In this document: positions 22,719 to 30,524 of the stretch, in pieces | Position numbering within the stretch: the stretch's first letter is position 1 | Layout of the letters: every line of letters starts with the position of its first letter | Assembly (NCBI GenBank): GCA_021789815.1 | Contig: JAJYIZ010000009.1 | Location: 1-34,281 of the forward strand | Direction: 5' to 3' | Source of the DNA: Microcaldota archaeon | GTDB taxonomy: Archaea; Micrarchaeota; Micrarchaeia; Micrarchaeales; Micrarchaeaceae | DNA length: 34,281 nt | Made by a program: the position numbers and the translations under genes | The notes under the pieces: generated by a model | The model's input: only the letters and a program-made list of their open reading frames with translations | Database searches by the model: none | What the model was told of the DNA's origin: nothing

Positions 22719-23641
22719 TTGACCTTATTTGTGGGGGCTCCTTTCAAGAAACCTTTAATGTTTTCAATGAAAATTTCCTGCTTTGCTATCCTTGCTTCTT
22801 TTGATATGTAGGCGATTGGAGGGTAAGCAATGAAGTTTTTGTATTTAGAGAGCCTTTTAATTACCGGTTCCGGCATCTCATCAGAGTGGTCAAACACATA
22901 GGTTAGTTCTCCTTTCTTTAACCTTTCTTCTAATGCATCGTAATCTACAAATTCCACAGGCGCAAGGTTGATTACAATAACACTTTTCTTTAATTTTTTT
23001 ATTCTCTCTGAGTTCAGGAAATTTTCTGTTTCCTTTGCCAAAGCAAAATGCAAGGATATAATATCGCACTTCTCGAGTAGAGCGTCAGGCTCTTCGTATT
23101 TGATCCCTAACTTTTCAAGCTCTTTCTTTCTCTGTCTTGAGTAGTATCGCGTGTCAGCTCCGAAGGCATTAGCAAGTTCTGCGACTCTTAACCCTATACG
23201 ACCTGTACCAAAAACACCAAATATTTTCCCTTTTATCTCTGTCGCCTGGTAACCAACCTCAGAATACGGCCCTTTCCTTCCCTGTTGTTTTGCTCTTTCT
23301 ATTTCTCTGAGATGCTCGAGCAGTATACCAAAAACGAATTCGGCAACAGACTCTGTACTATAGCCAGGAATGTTCGAAACTGTTATCCCTTTCTTTTTGG
23401 CATGCACTGTGTCGACCTTGCCGTATGCAGTAGCAAGTACGTCAATGAATTTCAGATGTGGGGCCATGTCTATGATACTCTTATCCATGACAAATCCAAA
23501 CGGATTGACCAGCACGCAATCTGCATCTTTAAGTTGCTCTTTCATTTTGGGATCGTCCTTAGAAACAGAAACTCTTTTGGTGCACAACGAATCTATCTTC
23601 TTCCAATACTCTGCATCAAGATAAAAATCGGGGATGGCCAA
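22715..23641 (-). CDS. D-2-hydroxyacid dehydrogenase homologue with altered active site
   Basis: This 308-residue protein has the family fold: an N-terminal flavodoxin-like domain, KGITVSNIPGYSTESVAEF, the NAD loop FGVFGTGRIG (141-150) and a C-terminal return to the first domain. The catalytic Arg normally in INxxRGxxVD is replaced (INLAPVEFVD, Pro228), and the catalytic His of the usual TPHIA motif is replaced (YPPIAYISKEA, Pro275). Ordinary 2-hydroxyacid oxidation is therefore unlikely; it may be a sensor or perform different chemistry. TTG 23641 is the only start, 32 bp after the HTH regulator. Confidence 0.88.
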   Translation of the reverse strand: MAIPDFYLDAEYWKKIDSLCTKRVSVSKDDPKMKEQLKDADCVLVNPFGFVMDKSIIDMAPHLKFIDVLATAYGKVDTVHAKKKGITVSNIPGYSTESVAEFVFGILLEHLREIERAKQQGRKGPYSEVGYQATEIKGKIFGVFGTGRIGLRVAELANAFGADTRYYSRQRKKELEKLGIKYEEPDALLEKCDIISLHFALAKETENFLNSERIKKLKKSVIVINLAPVEFVDYDALEERLKKGELTYVFDHSDEMPEPVIKRLSKYKNFIAYPPIAYISKEARIAKQEIFIENIKGFLKGAPTNKVN

Positions 23642-23673
23642 TGCAACTATCTTATCAAAACGCGTTCTAACAC

Positions 23674-24369
23674 CTAAATCTTATTCAGCCTTGCGTGGAT
23701 CTCTTCCATATCTAGTTTTGTAGTAAGGAGTGGTATCTTCTCTATCTGCGCGATCTTTATCGCGAGCTTGTCTATGGTCGTTATCCCATGAAGGACGACC
23801 AGCTTCGGCTTTATTGGTGCTACCCTTATCACGACCATTGGAGATCTGCCGGTAGATACCCTGTCAAAAAGGAATGCTCTTTCTAGCGTTGACCCGAAGA
23901 GCTTCGGGTACTCTGATGGTGACATTTCGAGTATGACCTTCAGGCTATCTACCGTCGTGTAACCGAAAAGCCTAACCGCATCGAGATAACTTGGGTTTGC
24001 TATAATCTTTCCTTCTATTACTCTGTTGAAATCTATGCCGCTTATCGGGGCCGCGAAGTCATGAACTGTGTAGAACTTCTCTTCGCTTCTCTTTGGTGAA
24101 AGTTTCTCCAGACCCTGCACAACAGTGCTGCCCTTCTCTTCGTCTATTGCGAAGAGCGCGTCAACGAACCTCTTTATTACGCCTACGCCTGGGCTCATCC
24201 TCCTGTTGCTCTCATAGTCGCTTATAGTTGAAGTAGAAATCTTGATCTGCTTCGCGAGCTCTACCTGCGTTATTCCGAATAGCTCCCTCCACTTCTTCAT
24301 TGCGCTTCCGGGGCTGTCCGACAAGGCTATTTCGCCTGCTATCTTTTCCCTGAGCTCTTCCATAATCAC
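23674..24369 (-). CDS. Archaeal HTH (Xre-type) transcriptional regulator, COG1709-like
   Basis: This 231-residue protein has a Cro/CI-type HTH at about 22-62 (WRELFGITQVELAKQI and STSTISDYESNRRMSPGVG) preceded by LREKIAGEIALSD. A C-terminal domain of about 140 residues follows, with VHDFAAPISGIDF, GYTTVDSLKVILEMSPSEYPKL and LVVLHGITTIDKLAIKIA. This layout matches the archaeal COG1709 predicted regulators. The ligand and targets are unknown. Its start overlaps the membrane-protein gene by 4 bp, and the altered dehydrogenase follows, so all three form one operon. Confidence 0.9.
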   Translation of the reverse strand: MIMEELREKIAGEIALSDSPGSAMKKWRELFGITQVELAKQIKISTSTISDYESNRRMSPGVGVIKRFVDALFAIDEEKGSTVVQGLEKLSPKRSEEKFYTVHDFAAPISGIDFNRVIEGKIIANPSYLDAVRLFGYTTVDSLKVILEMSPSEYPKLFGSTLERAFLFDRVSTGRSPMVVIRVAPIKPKLVVLHGITTIDKLAIKIAQIEKIPLLTTKLDMEEIHARLNKI

Positions 24370-25127
24370 TTACCTTGTTTTGATTTCTTTTTAATGCTTT
24401 TATATAGTTGGTCTACCTGCTCGCTCGTCATGTCGGTCGCTTCTTTCTTGGATTGCTGGGTTTTCTGCATAGACGGCTGGCCCTCTGTCGTTACCACTGG
24501 GGTTTTCTTCCAGAAGCCGTACGCTATGAAGGCTATTCCAGCTATAAGCATAATAAAGAACCCGAAGCCAGCAGCGATTATGCCTATTGCGGATCCTGCA
24601 TTAGATGTGTAGCTTGCACCAGATGGATACACTACAGTGGCCTTTATGCTCGTGTTCGAGGATGCGCTTCCGTTAGTGTTGTCCACAACAGCGTAGTACG
24701 TGCCGGGCATTGCGTGGGTTATGTTAGTCTGATAGAACGGCGTTCTGTTGCCTATCCCGCTTGAGTACGGGAAGGTCCCTGAGACGGTATCATGATAACC
24801 GTATATGAGACCGTTGCCCTCTAACGAAATCGCAAACCTGTAGCCTGTCGGGGTGTTGCTAGAGCCCATGTCGCTAGACCATCTGCCGAATCCGCTTGAA
24901 TTGAAGAGATAGAAGTTGATTGGCCTGTCGCTTCCCACGCCTCCGAAGAGCAGGGAATTGCTCGTTATGGTGATCGGCACGGACGAGAAGGACATGCTGC
25001 CTATCGAGACGTTCTTCTGGTTGAAGAGCCCGCTTACAGCCGATGTGAGCACGCTGCCTGCAATCAGCAGAACAGCAAAAGCGGCTACTATAAGTGCTAG
25101 ACCTATATACAGAAACTTCTTCTTCAT
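24366..25127 (-). CDS. Membrane-anchored extracytoplasmic protein, unknown function
   Basis: In this 253-residue protein a hydrophobic helix (5-28) anchors or exports it. Residues 30-180 look beta-rich and polar (Ser, Thr, Asn, Gly) with possible N-glycosylation sites (FNSSG, TNITH, TNGSAS). A second membrane helix (about 180-207) leads to a charged cytosolic tail ending KKKSKQGK. The frame extends upstream to 25268, but the extra part overlaps the divergent gene; ATG 25127 is chosen, with GGGGGCGAAG just before it and CTAAATACTTTTA (minus, about 25151-25163) as box A. It is co-transcribed with the HTH regulator, which suggests a membrane-linked regulatory unit. Confidence 0.75.
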   Translation of the reverse strand: MKKKFLYIGLALIVAAFAVLLIAGSVLTSAVSGLFNQKNVSIGSMSFSSVPITITSNSLLFGGVGSDRPINFYLFNSSGFGRWSSDMGSSNTPTGYRFAISLEGNGLIYGYHDTVSGTFPYSSGIGNRTPFYQTNITHAMPGTYYAVVDNTNGSASSNTSIKATVVYPSGASYTSNAGSAIGIIAAGFGFFIMLIAGIAFIAYGFWKKTPVVTTEGQPSMQKTQQSKKEATDMTSEQVDQLYKSIKKKSKQGK

Positions 25128-25187
25128 CTTCGCCCCCAGATTATATCGTGTAAAAGTATTTAGCCTTGCGTATACTTCTCCAACAAA

Positions 25188-25200
25188 GCTTATTAAATAG
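25188..25200 (+). promoter_or_regulatory. Box A promoter for the KaiC-like ATPase gene
   Basis: GCTTATTAAATAG lies about 28 bases before the GTG at 25223, giving a predicted leaderless transcript. This supports the short start over any upstream codon. Confidence 0.45.
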
Positions 25201-25222
25201 TAAACCTGTATTTTAATGTCTG

Positions 25223-25972
25223 GTGTTGCGATTGGCTGAAAAAGAGAATGCTGAAGACCATATTCCAACCGGCATAGAGGGGCTCGACGCCCTTTTGTAT
25301 GGAGGAATACCGGCAGGCAACCAGGTGGTTGTGAGCGGAGGACCGGGCTGCGGCAAAACGCTCATGTGCTTTGAGATAATTTACCATATGGCGAAACGCG
25401 GGATACCCTGTGCTTTCATAGCTTTCGAGGAACAGGAGAATGTTGTTGTGAACAACTTCAAGAAAGCGTTTCCCTCCTTCTCTGATGTAGATGCGCTTAT
25501 GGAGAAGAACCTGCTTGTGGTCGACGGAGCAGACGTATCATCAAAGATGCACTCCAGCACAGAATCGGAAGCGTACTCTTTTGGTAGCGTTATATCATCG
25601 ATAGAAGAGGTGGTGCGCGCGAACAACGCCAAGTGCATTGTCATAGACTCGCTTTCGCTTGTCAAGCTCGTATTCAGCAAGCCGAACCTTTATAGAAGGT
25701 ACATGCTTGCGCTGGCGCTCAGCCTTAAGAAGCTCGGGGTAACGAGCCTGCTAACTCTTGAACTAGAGCACACGAACAGGAAAGAAGCGAGCTTCGGCCC
25801 GGAAGCGTTCGTTTTCGATGGAACGCTTGTGATGTATCAAGACCTTGAAGAGGACAAGCGCATCTTCAGCATAGAAGTAGTGAAAATGCGCGGATCCAAC
25901 CATAGCCTATCTTTCGCTCCTTACGAAATAACCAACAAGGGCTTCAGGGTCTTCACAATCAGCGAAGCCTAG
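25223..25972 (+). CDS. KaiC/RadA-like RecA-superfamily ATPase
   Basis: This 249-residue single-domain ATPase has IPTGIEGLDALLYGGIPAGN, Walker A GGPGCGKT (39-46), the catalytic-type Glu pair in AFEEQENVV, Walker B KCIVIDSLSLVKL and the KaiC-like tail ending FEITNKGFRV-style (YEITNKGFRVFTI). It belongs to the archaeal single-KaiC-domain group, whose roles range from signalling to motility regulation. It has no RadA-type N-terminal HhH domain, so it is not the recombinase. The GTG start at 25223 (TTG 25226 possible) follows a box A. The cysteine-repeat gene begins 9 bp downstream. Confidence 0.9.
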   Translation: MLRLAEKENAEDHIPTGIEGLDALLYGGIPAGNQVVVSGGPGCGKTLMCFEIIYHMAKRGIPCAFIAFEEQENVVVNNFKKAFPSFSDVDALMEKNLLVVDGADVSSKMHSSTESEAYSFGSVISSIEEVVRANNAKCIVIDSLSLVKLVFSKPNLYRRYMLALALSLKKLGVTSLLTLELEHTNRKEASFGPEAFVFDGTLVMYQDLEEDKRIFSIEVVKMRGSNHSLSFAPYEITNKGFRVFTISEA

Positions 25973-25981
25973 GTTGCTTTT

Positions 25982-27064
25982 ATGAAGATAATAGACAGCA
26001 GGGACCCAAGCAGGTCCAGACCGAATATGGGTACAAGCCATACGGAAAGGATGGTCGCTCTTGCGGCAATAACTATTGTTTTGGGAATCGCTGCTGTGGT
26101 TGTTCTTGTTGTTATGTCTGCGGGGACGCCTCTAAGCAGGTGCACCAACATTGTTGTATCACAGCAGAAATCTACATGCCTGCTTGCCCTAGCAAACAGC
26201 ACAAGGAATGCAAGCATCTGCAGCTACCTGCAGCAGTCCGAGCGCGGTCAGTGCATATCAAATGTCGCTTTGCTAAGGAACAATGTGACATTGTGCTCAA
26301 GCATATCGGACAATTCAACGCATGCGCAATGCCTCACGTACTTCGGCGAGGCGCAGCACAGCACTGCCTACTGCAGCGCTCTCTCTAGCCAGTATCAATC
26401 TGCGTGCCTTTATGGTGTAGCCGGTGCAGAGAACTTCAGCCAGATAAGCGTCTGCAACGCTATAACGAATGCCAGCCTCAGGTCTGGCTGCTCCTCAAGG
26501 ACATACTACAACACTGCTGTTCTCTTCAGGAATGTAACATACTGCAATCGCCTTCCTTCGACGCCAAATGCGAGCATTATCCAATACATGGAGCAATCGA
26601 GCAATCGCCTTCTAGGAGCGAACAGGACGGCCTATGTCATACCATTCTTGGACACCAGCCCGCAGAACTACTGCAACTACAACCTTGCCTTGCTCAAATA
26701 CAACCAGTCATTATGCAATTCTGTCACAGGAACCCTCAACACAGTTTGCAGGTCCGTGTTCTCTACAGGCACCCAGATAAACATAACAGCCAACGCGAAC
26801 AGCATTACGCTCCAGAACGTAAGCACGATATGCAGCGGGCAGCAGAGCAGCATACAGCTGATATGCGTGTATGCGCTCTACACCTATGTTGCCACACAGC
26901 AGGATAACGTCTCAATATGCGGCATGATACCAAATGGGCAGTACAAGTACGCATGCTACGCCGCTCTGGCCACAAAGTACAAGAACAGCCTGTTCTGCAA
27001 CTATATAAGCAATCTCACCGTAAGGTCTGCCTGCGAGGCAAGCTTGACAAATTCAACTTCATAA
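25982..27064 (+). CDS. Membrane-anchored cysteine-repeat surface protein
   Basis: In this 360-residue protein a short cytosolic N-terminus is followed by one transmembrane helix (about 24-46). The rest carries 20 cysteines arranged as repeats of about 25 residues: C, about 10-12 residues, C, about 13-15 residues, C, with Asn-x-Ser/Thr often just before the second-type Cys (RNASIC, RNNVTLC, FRNVTYC, KYNQSLC, QDNVSIC). About 15 N-glycosylation sequons are present. The pattern predicts disulfide-linked helical hairpins outside the cell. I do not recognise a named domain. It lies 9 bp after the KaiC-like gene and 9 bp before the DHH gene. Confidence 0.8.
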   Translation: MKIIDSRDPSRSRPNMGTSHTERMVALAAITIVLGIAAVVVLVVMSAGTPLSRCTNIVVSQQKSTCLLALANSTRNASICSYLQQSERGQCISNVALLRNNVTLCSSISDNSTHAQCLTYFGEAQHSTAYCSALSSQYQSACLYGVAGAENFSQISVCNAITNASLRSGCSSRTYYNTAVLFRNVTYCNRLPSTPNASIIQYMEQSSNRLLGANRTAYVIPFLDTSPQNYCNYNLALLKYNQSLCNSVTGTLNTVCRSVFSTGTQINITANANSITLQNVSTICSGQQSSIQLICVYALYTYVATQQDNVSICGMIPNGQYKYACYAALATKYKNSLFCNYISNLTVRSACEASLTNSTS

Positions 27065-27073
27065 GCGTTTTGT

Positions 27074-28492
27074 ATGGAAGTAAATTACGAGGGAATAGTG
27101 TCTTCTATCAAGGTTGCTCCGGATAGAAGGAACAATGTCTACACTATACTTTCCACAAAGGCAATAAATGCGAAGAGCAGGCTGCTTCTGGAACTCGGAG
27201 ACGTCGTACTTGTCAAGAGCATTGAAGATGACGTGATAGAGTCTGTAGAGACAAAGGGCAAGACATCGAAGGAGGATTACGAGAAGAGAATTGCGCATCT
27301 GGTCAGGTCATTGCAGATGAAGCAGAACATAGAAGGCATAAAGGAGGAGGACAGCGGGAAGGCATACGGCAGAGCGTTCGCCGATATGTCAAACGACATT
27401 CAGGAGGCGTGCGAGACATTTGCCAGAGCCTACATCTCTGGCGCGCCGGTCATAGTAAGATTCCACCATGACGGAGACGGCTCCAGCGGTGCCGTTTCTC
27501 TCTATAGGGCGCTCTCCAAGATCGATGAGAATATTATGATTGGGAGAAGAGGAATATCGTGGGTCATGCACAGGGGTGTAGAATACGACCCAGAGTCTTT
27601 CTATGCGGATTGCCTAGAGATGAAAAACTTTGAGAGCATGGAAAGCCCCCTGGTTTTGATAATAGACTTCGGCACAGCACCAGGCAGCGAGCATTCCATA
27701 AGCGAATCTTCGAAGAAGTTCAAACTCCTGATGCTCGACCATCACCCTATGTACAAAGGATTTCCAAAAGAAAAAACATCAAAGTACATCAATCCATGGG
27801 AATACGGCTCGGATACAAACTTCAATGCAGGGCTGCTCGCTTCTCTCTTTGCAGAATCCCTTTGCAGAGTACATACGCAGGACATGCGCACCGCATCTAT
27901 GATAAGCGACTTCAGTTCCTATGCGGATCGCAAGGACAAAGCCGGCATGCACGATGCCGTGATACTCGACTATCTCACAAACGTGGCCGGCCGCCCCGAG
28001 TCAGGAATAGCAAAGCTTACTCCCAGCTACATAGACTCTGTGCTCAAGAACAAGGAAAGGGCAGATGAAATATTCTACACAGCATCGAGCACAATGAACG
28101 AGATGCTCGATCTTGGGGTAAGGAGCGTGAAATCCTACAGATGCGGCAAGAGCATAACAGCATTCGTCCTAGAGTTTGGACTCATCCCCAAGAACGATCT
28201 GGGTTACCCACTACCTGGGAGGTATAGCTCAAGGCTGCAGGAACGACTTGAAGAGATCAACGGAATGAATACAATAACGGTACTCCATTATGGGAGCTAT
28301 GTTACCATCAGAATGTCGAAAGAGATATCCGGTGCAGTAGGCATACTGAAGATCATAGACAGGCTTGTGAAAGAGTCAGAGTATGTGGAATCCGGCGGTG
28401 GACACAACGAAGCTGCAAGCATAAAGGTGAAGAACGGGCAGCCCAAAAAGGTGGTTGACCTCCTTCTTATAGAGCTCGGGGCTAAGCTGTGA
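27074..28492 (+). CDS. DHH-family phosphoesterase, RecJ-like (possibly GINS-associated nuclease)
   Basis: This 472-residue protein has an N-terminal small beta domain (1-60), the first DHH motif FHHDGDGSSGAVSL (His131-Gly136 region), LIIDFGTAPG, the DHH motif proper LMLDHHPMYKG, and a DHHA1 domain with the substrate motif ESGGGHNEAASI. These residues bind two metals in RecJ-type 5'-3' exonucleases. Size and layout fit the archaeal RecJ homologues that associate with GINS at the replication fork, and the next gene encodes the clamp loader; that specific identity is inference. The 3' end overlaps rfcL by 11 bp, convergent. Confidence 0.9.
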   Translation: MEVNYEGIVSSIKVAPDRRNNVYTILSTKAINAKSRLLLELGDVVLVKSIEDDVIESVETKGKTSKEDYEKRIAHLVRSLQMKQNIEGIKEEDSGKAYGRAFADMSNDIQEACETFARAYISGAPVIVRFHHDGDGSSGAVSLYRALSKIDENIMIGRRGISWVMHRGVEYDPESFYADCLEMKNFESMESPLVLIIDFGTAPGSEHSISESSKKFKLLMLDHHPMYKGFPKEKTSKYINPWEYGSDTNFNAGLLASLFAESLCRVHTQDMRTASMISDFSSYADRKDKAGMHDAVILDYLTNVAGRPESGIAKLTPSYIDSVLKNKERADEIFYTASSTMNEMLDLGVRSVKSYRCGKSITAFVLEFGLIPKNDLGYPLPGRYSSRLQERLEEINGMNTITVLHYGSYVTIRMSKEISGAVGILKIIDRLVKESEYVESGGGHNEAASIKVKNGQPKKVVDLLLIELGAKL

Positions 28493-29702
28493 GCGCCATT
28501 ATGCTGTCTACTTCCTTGTCTGTCATGTCGAACCTCGATGCAAAGAAATCGTAGACTTGATCTTTGTCCTGCGCATACGCGGCCTTCGCCATCATAGATA
28601 CAAGTGGCAGTATGCTGGATTTTATTTCTCTAAGGCTCTGGTGCACCCTCTTCTGCAGCTTCTTGGCCAGGACATTGGCTGTGCTCCTATCTGCTTTTGA
28701 TGTACTGAGCGTGGATATCACCTTCGGGAATGAGTATCTTCTTCTGCTGTCTGGGTAGCTGCTCTTTGATAGCGCAACTCCGCCGGACATGAGCGCGTTC
28801 ATGTATCGCCAGTATGTGTAGTACTGCTTCCTTGAAGCTCTTGTTGAGAACTTGGTGGCGTCAGCCAATGCGTTGTACGCCTCGCTCAGATCGTTCTTTT
28901 GGCTGTACCTGTATGGGATATTCTCATCTATCCACTTTATCAGCATCTCGTTGTCGACATCCGATGTAGAGATTGCCCTAAGCGGAGCGGCAAGAGTATT
29001 TGACATGAATATCTTGTCTAGGACAGAGAATATGTCAGACTTCCTGTCCCGCATGCCTATCGAGTCTAGCATATCCTCTCCAGAACCAACCATGACAAAA
29101 AGGTCGTTCAGTGCGCTCCTTGCGTCGCCCGCAGACCTTGCAGCTATTCCCTCTATTATCTTTTTGTCGACATTCTCGCCCAGCTTTGCAGCTGCGTTCT
29201 GCAGTATTATTGAAATGTCTGGGTTTGTCAGTTTCTTGAATTCCACGTTGTCTGTTTTGCCCCTAAGGAAAGTAATCGCCTGGTCCCACATGTTGTTGGC
29301 TATCAGGATTATTGGGCTCTTTGATTCAGAAATTAGCTTGTTTATTGCAGATGCTGCACCTTCGTCGTGCCTTCCAGACAGTTCATCTATCTCGTCCAGC
29401 AGCACAACGTTTGTCTTGCCGAACAGGCTTCTTGTTCCTGACGATACATGCAGCCTCTTCTCTATGGCTTCTCCATCACGATAATCGCTGGCGCTCATCT
29501 CTATAAGGTTCCAACCCCGCCACTTTGCAAGCATGTGCGCTGTGATCGTCTTTCCTGTGCCTGAAGGGCCGTGCAGCAGGACCGGCCTTCTCCTTATTCC
29601 GTTGTCAACATCAAGAGCAAATTTCTTCAGGTAGTCGACTGCGGGCCTGTTGCCTACAATCTCTTCTATAGAGTTGATATATGAGGCCTCAAAATCAGAC
29701 AT
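28482..29702 (-). CDS. rfcL: Replication factor C large subunit (clamp loader)
   Basis: This AAA+ subunit of about 406 residues loads the PCNA sliding clamp. It has IVGNRPAVDYLKKF, Walker A HGPSGTGKT, Walker B VVLLDEIDEL, LIANN (sensor 1), ARSAGDARSALNDL (sensor 2 SAGDxR motif) and a helical collar domain to the end. The Arg finger of small subunits is absent, as expected for RfcL. No PCNA-interacting QxxLxxFF peptide is visible at the C-terminus (it ends VDSIMALTA), so the length and tail are slightly reduced. ATG 29702 is used; an in-frame GTG at 29708 adds two residues. Confidence 0.96.
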   Translation of the reverse strand: MSDFEASYINSIEEIVGNRPAVDYLKKFALDVDNGIRRRPVLLHGPSGTGKTITAHMLAKWRGWNLIEMSASDYRDGEAIEKRLHVSSGTRSLFGKTNVVLLDEIDELSGRHDEGAASAINKLISESKSPIILIANNMWDQAITFLRGKTDNVEFKKLTNPDISIILQNAAAKLGENVDKKIIEGIAARSAGDARSALNDLFVMVGSGEDMLDSIGMRDRKSDIFSVLDKIFMSNTLAAPLRAISTSDVDNEMLIKWIDENIPYRYSQKNDLSEAYNALADATKFSTRASRKQYYTYWRYMNALMSGGVALSKSSYPDSRRRYSFPKVISTLSTSKADRSTANVLAKKLQKRVHQSLREIKSSILPLVSMMAKAAYAQDKDQVYDFFASRFDMTDKEVDSIMALTA

Positions 29703-29736
29703 GAACACACTATATTTATAGTTTTATGTCTTACAT

Positions 29737-29745
29737 TTTTATAAG
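29737..29745 (+). promoter_or_regulatory. Box A promoter for the cis-prenyltransferase gene
   Basis: TTTTATAAG is centred 26 bases before ATG 29767. The 64-bp gap to rfcL also holds A/T boxes facing the other way, including CTATATTTATAG at 29710-29721. Confidence 0.55.
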
Positions 29746-29766
29746 TATAGGAGTGGACAACCCGTA

Positions 29767-30510
29767 ATGTCAGACTCCAGCATGAAACCGATACTTATGA
29801 CTGCAAAAAGAAAAACCAGGGAAAGCGTCGCACCCCTCCACATAGCGATTATTCCTGATGGAAACAGGAGGTGGGCACATGCGAACAGGCTAAACCTTCA
29901 GATGGGCTACAATGTAGGAATAGACAAGGTCATAGATGTCTGCATATGGGCCAAGAACTTTGGCGTAAAGACAGTCTCTATCTGGGCGCTCTCAAAGGAG
30001 AACATATCCGAAAGAACAAAGGGCGAGATAGGACTGCTCTACAGGCTCTATGGAAAGGCCGCGCACAGCAAGCGCATACTAAAACTGCTGCAGGACAACA
30101 AGGCAAATGTCAAGATAATAGGGAACATGTCTCTGCTGCCCAGCAAACTGAAGGATGCATTAAGGGCTGTTGAGAGGCAGACCCAGATGTACAAGGATCT
30201 TTCTATAAACCTGCTCGTAGGTTATGGCGGCAGAGATGACATAGCACAGGCCGTGAGGAGCCTCAGTTCCGAGAACGTCAAGCGCATTGATACAGATACG
30301 ATTAAATCAAGGCTCATGACAGCCGATGTTCCAGATGTAGATCTGATAATAAGGACTTCTGGCGAGCGGCGCACCTCTGGATTCCTGCCGTGGCAGTCGA
30401 GCTACTCAGAATTGTACTTTGCCAAGAAGAGCTGGCCTGATTTTGGACGCGACGACCTCAAGAGGGCCATAGAGAACTTCAACAAGCGTCAGAGAAGGTT
30501 CGGTAAGTAA
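29767..30510 (+). CDS. uppS: Cis-prenyltransferase (polyprenyl diphosphate synthase, UppS family)
   Basis: This enzyme extends an isoprenoid diphosphate with isopentenyl diphosphate to make the lipid carrier for protein glycosylation. The 247-residue protein has HIAIIPDGNRRWA with catalytic Asp31, MGYNVGIDKV, SIWALSKENISER, DLIIRTSGERRTSGFLPWQ and SELYFAKKSWPDF: all the family's conserved regions. The normal length suggests a homodimeric enzyme. It is the first gene of a plus-strand run followed by DUF2070. The product would be used to glycosylate sequon-rich surface proteins such as that at 25982; this link is inference. Confidence 0.96.
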   Translation: MSDSSMKPILMTAKRKTRESVAPLHIAIIPDGNRRWAHANRLNLQMGYNVGIDKVIDVCIWAKNFGVKTVSIWALSKENISERTKGEIGLLYRLYGKAAHSKRILKLLQDNKANVKIIGNMSLLPSKLKDALRAVERQTQMYKDLSINLLVGYGGRDDIAQAVRSLSSENVKRIDTDTIKSRLMTADVPDVDLIIRTSGERRTSGFLPWQSSYSELYFAKKSWPDFGRDDLKRAIENFNKRQRRFGK

Positions 30511-30524
30511 GCCAACGTGTTTTG

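Noticed and set aside
29710-29721. CTATATTTATAG as a dyad operator
   Set aside because: The central bases do not complete a true palindrome, and A/T-rich box A elements for rfcL and uppS explain the composition.
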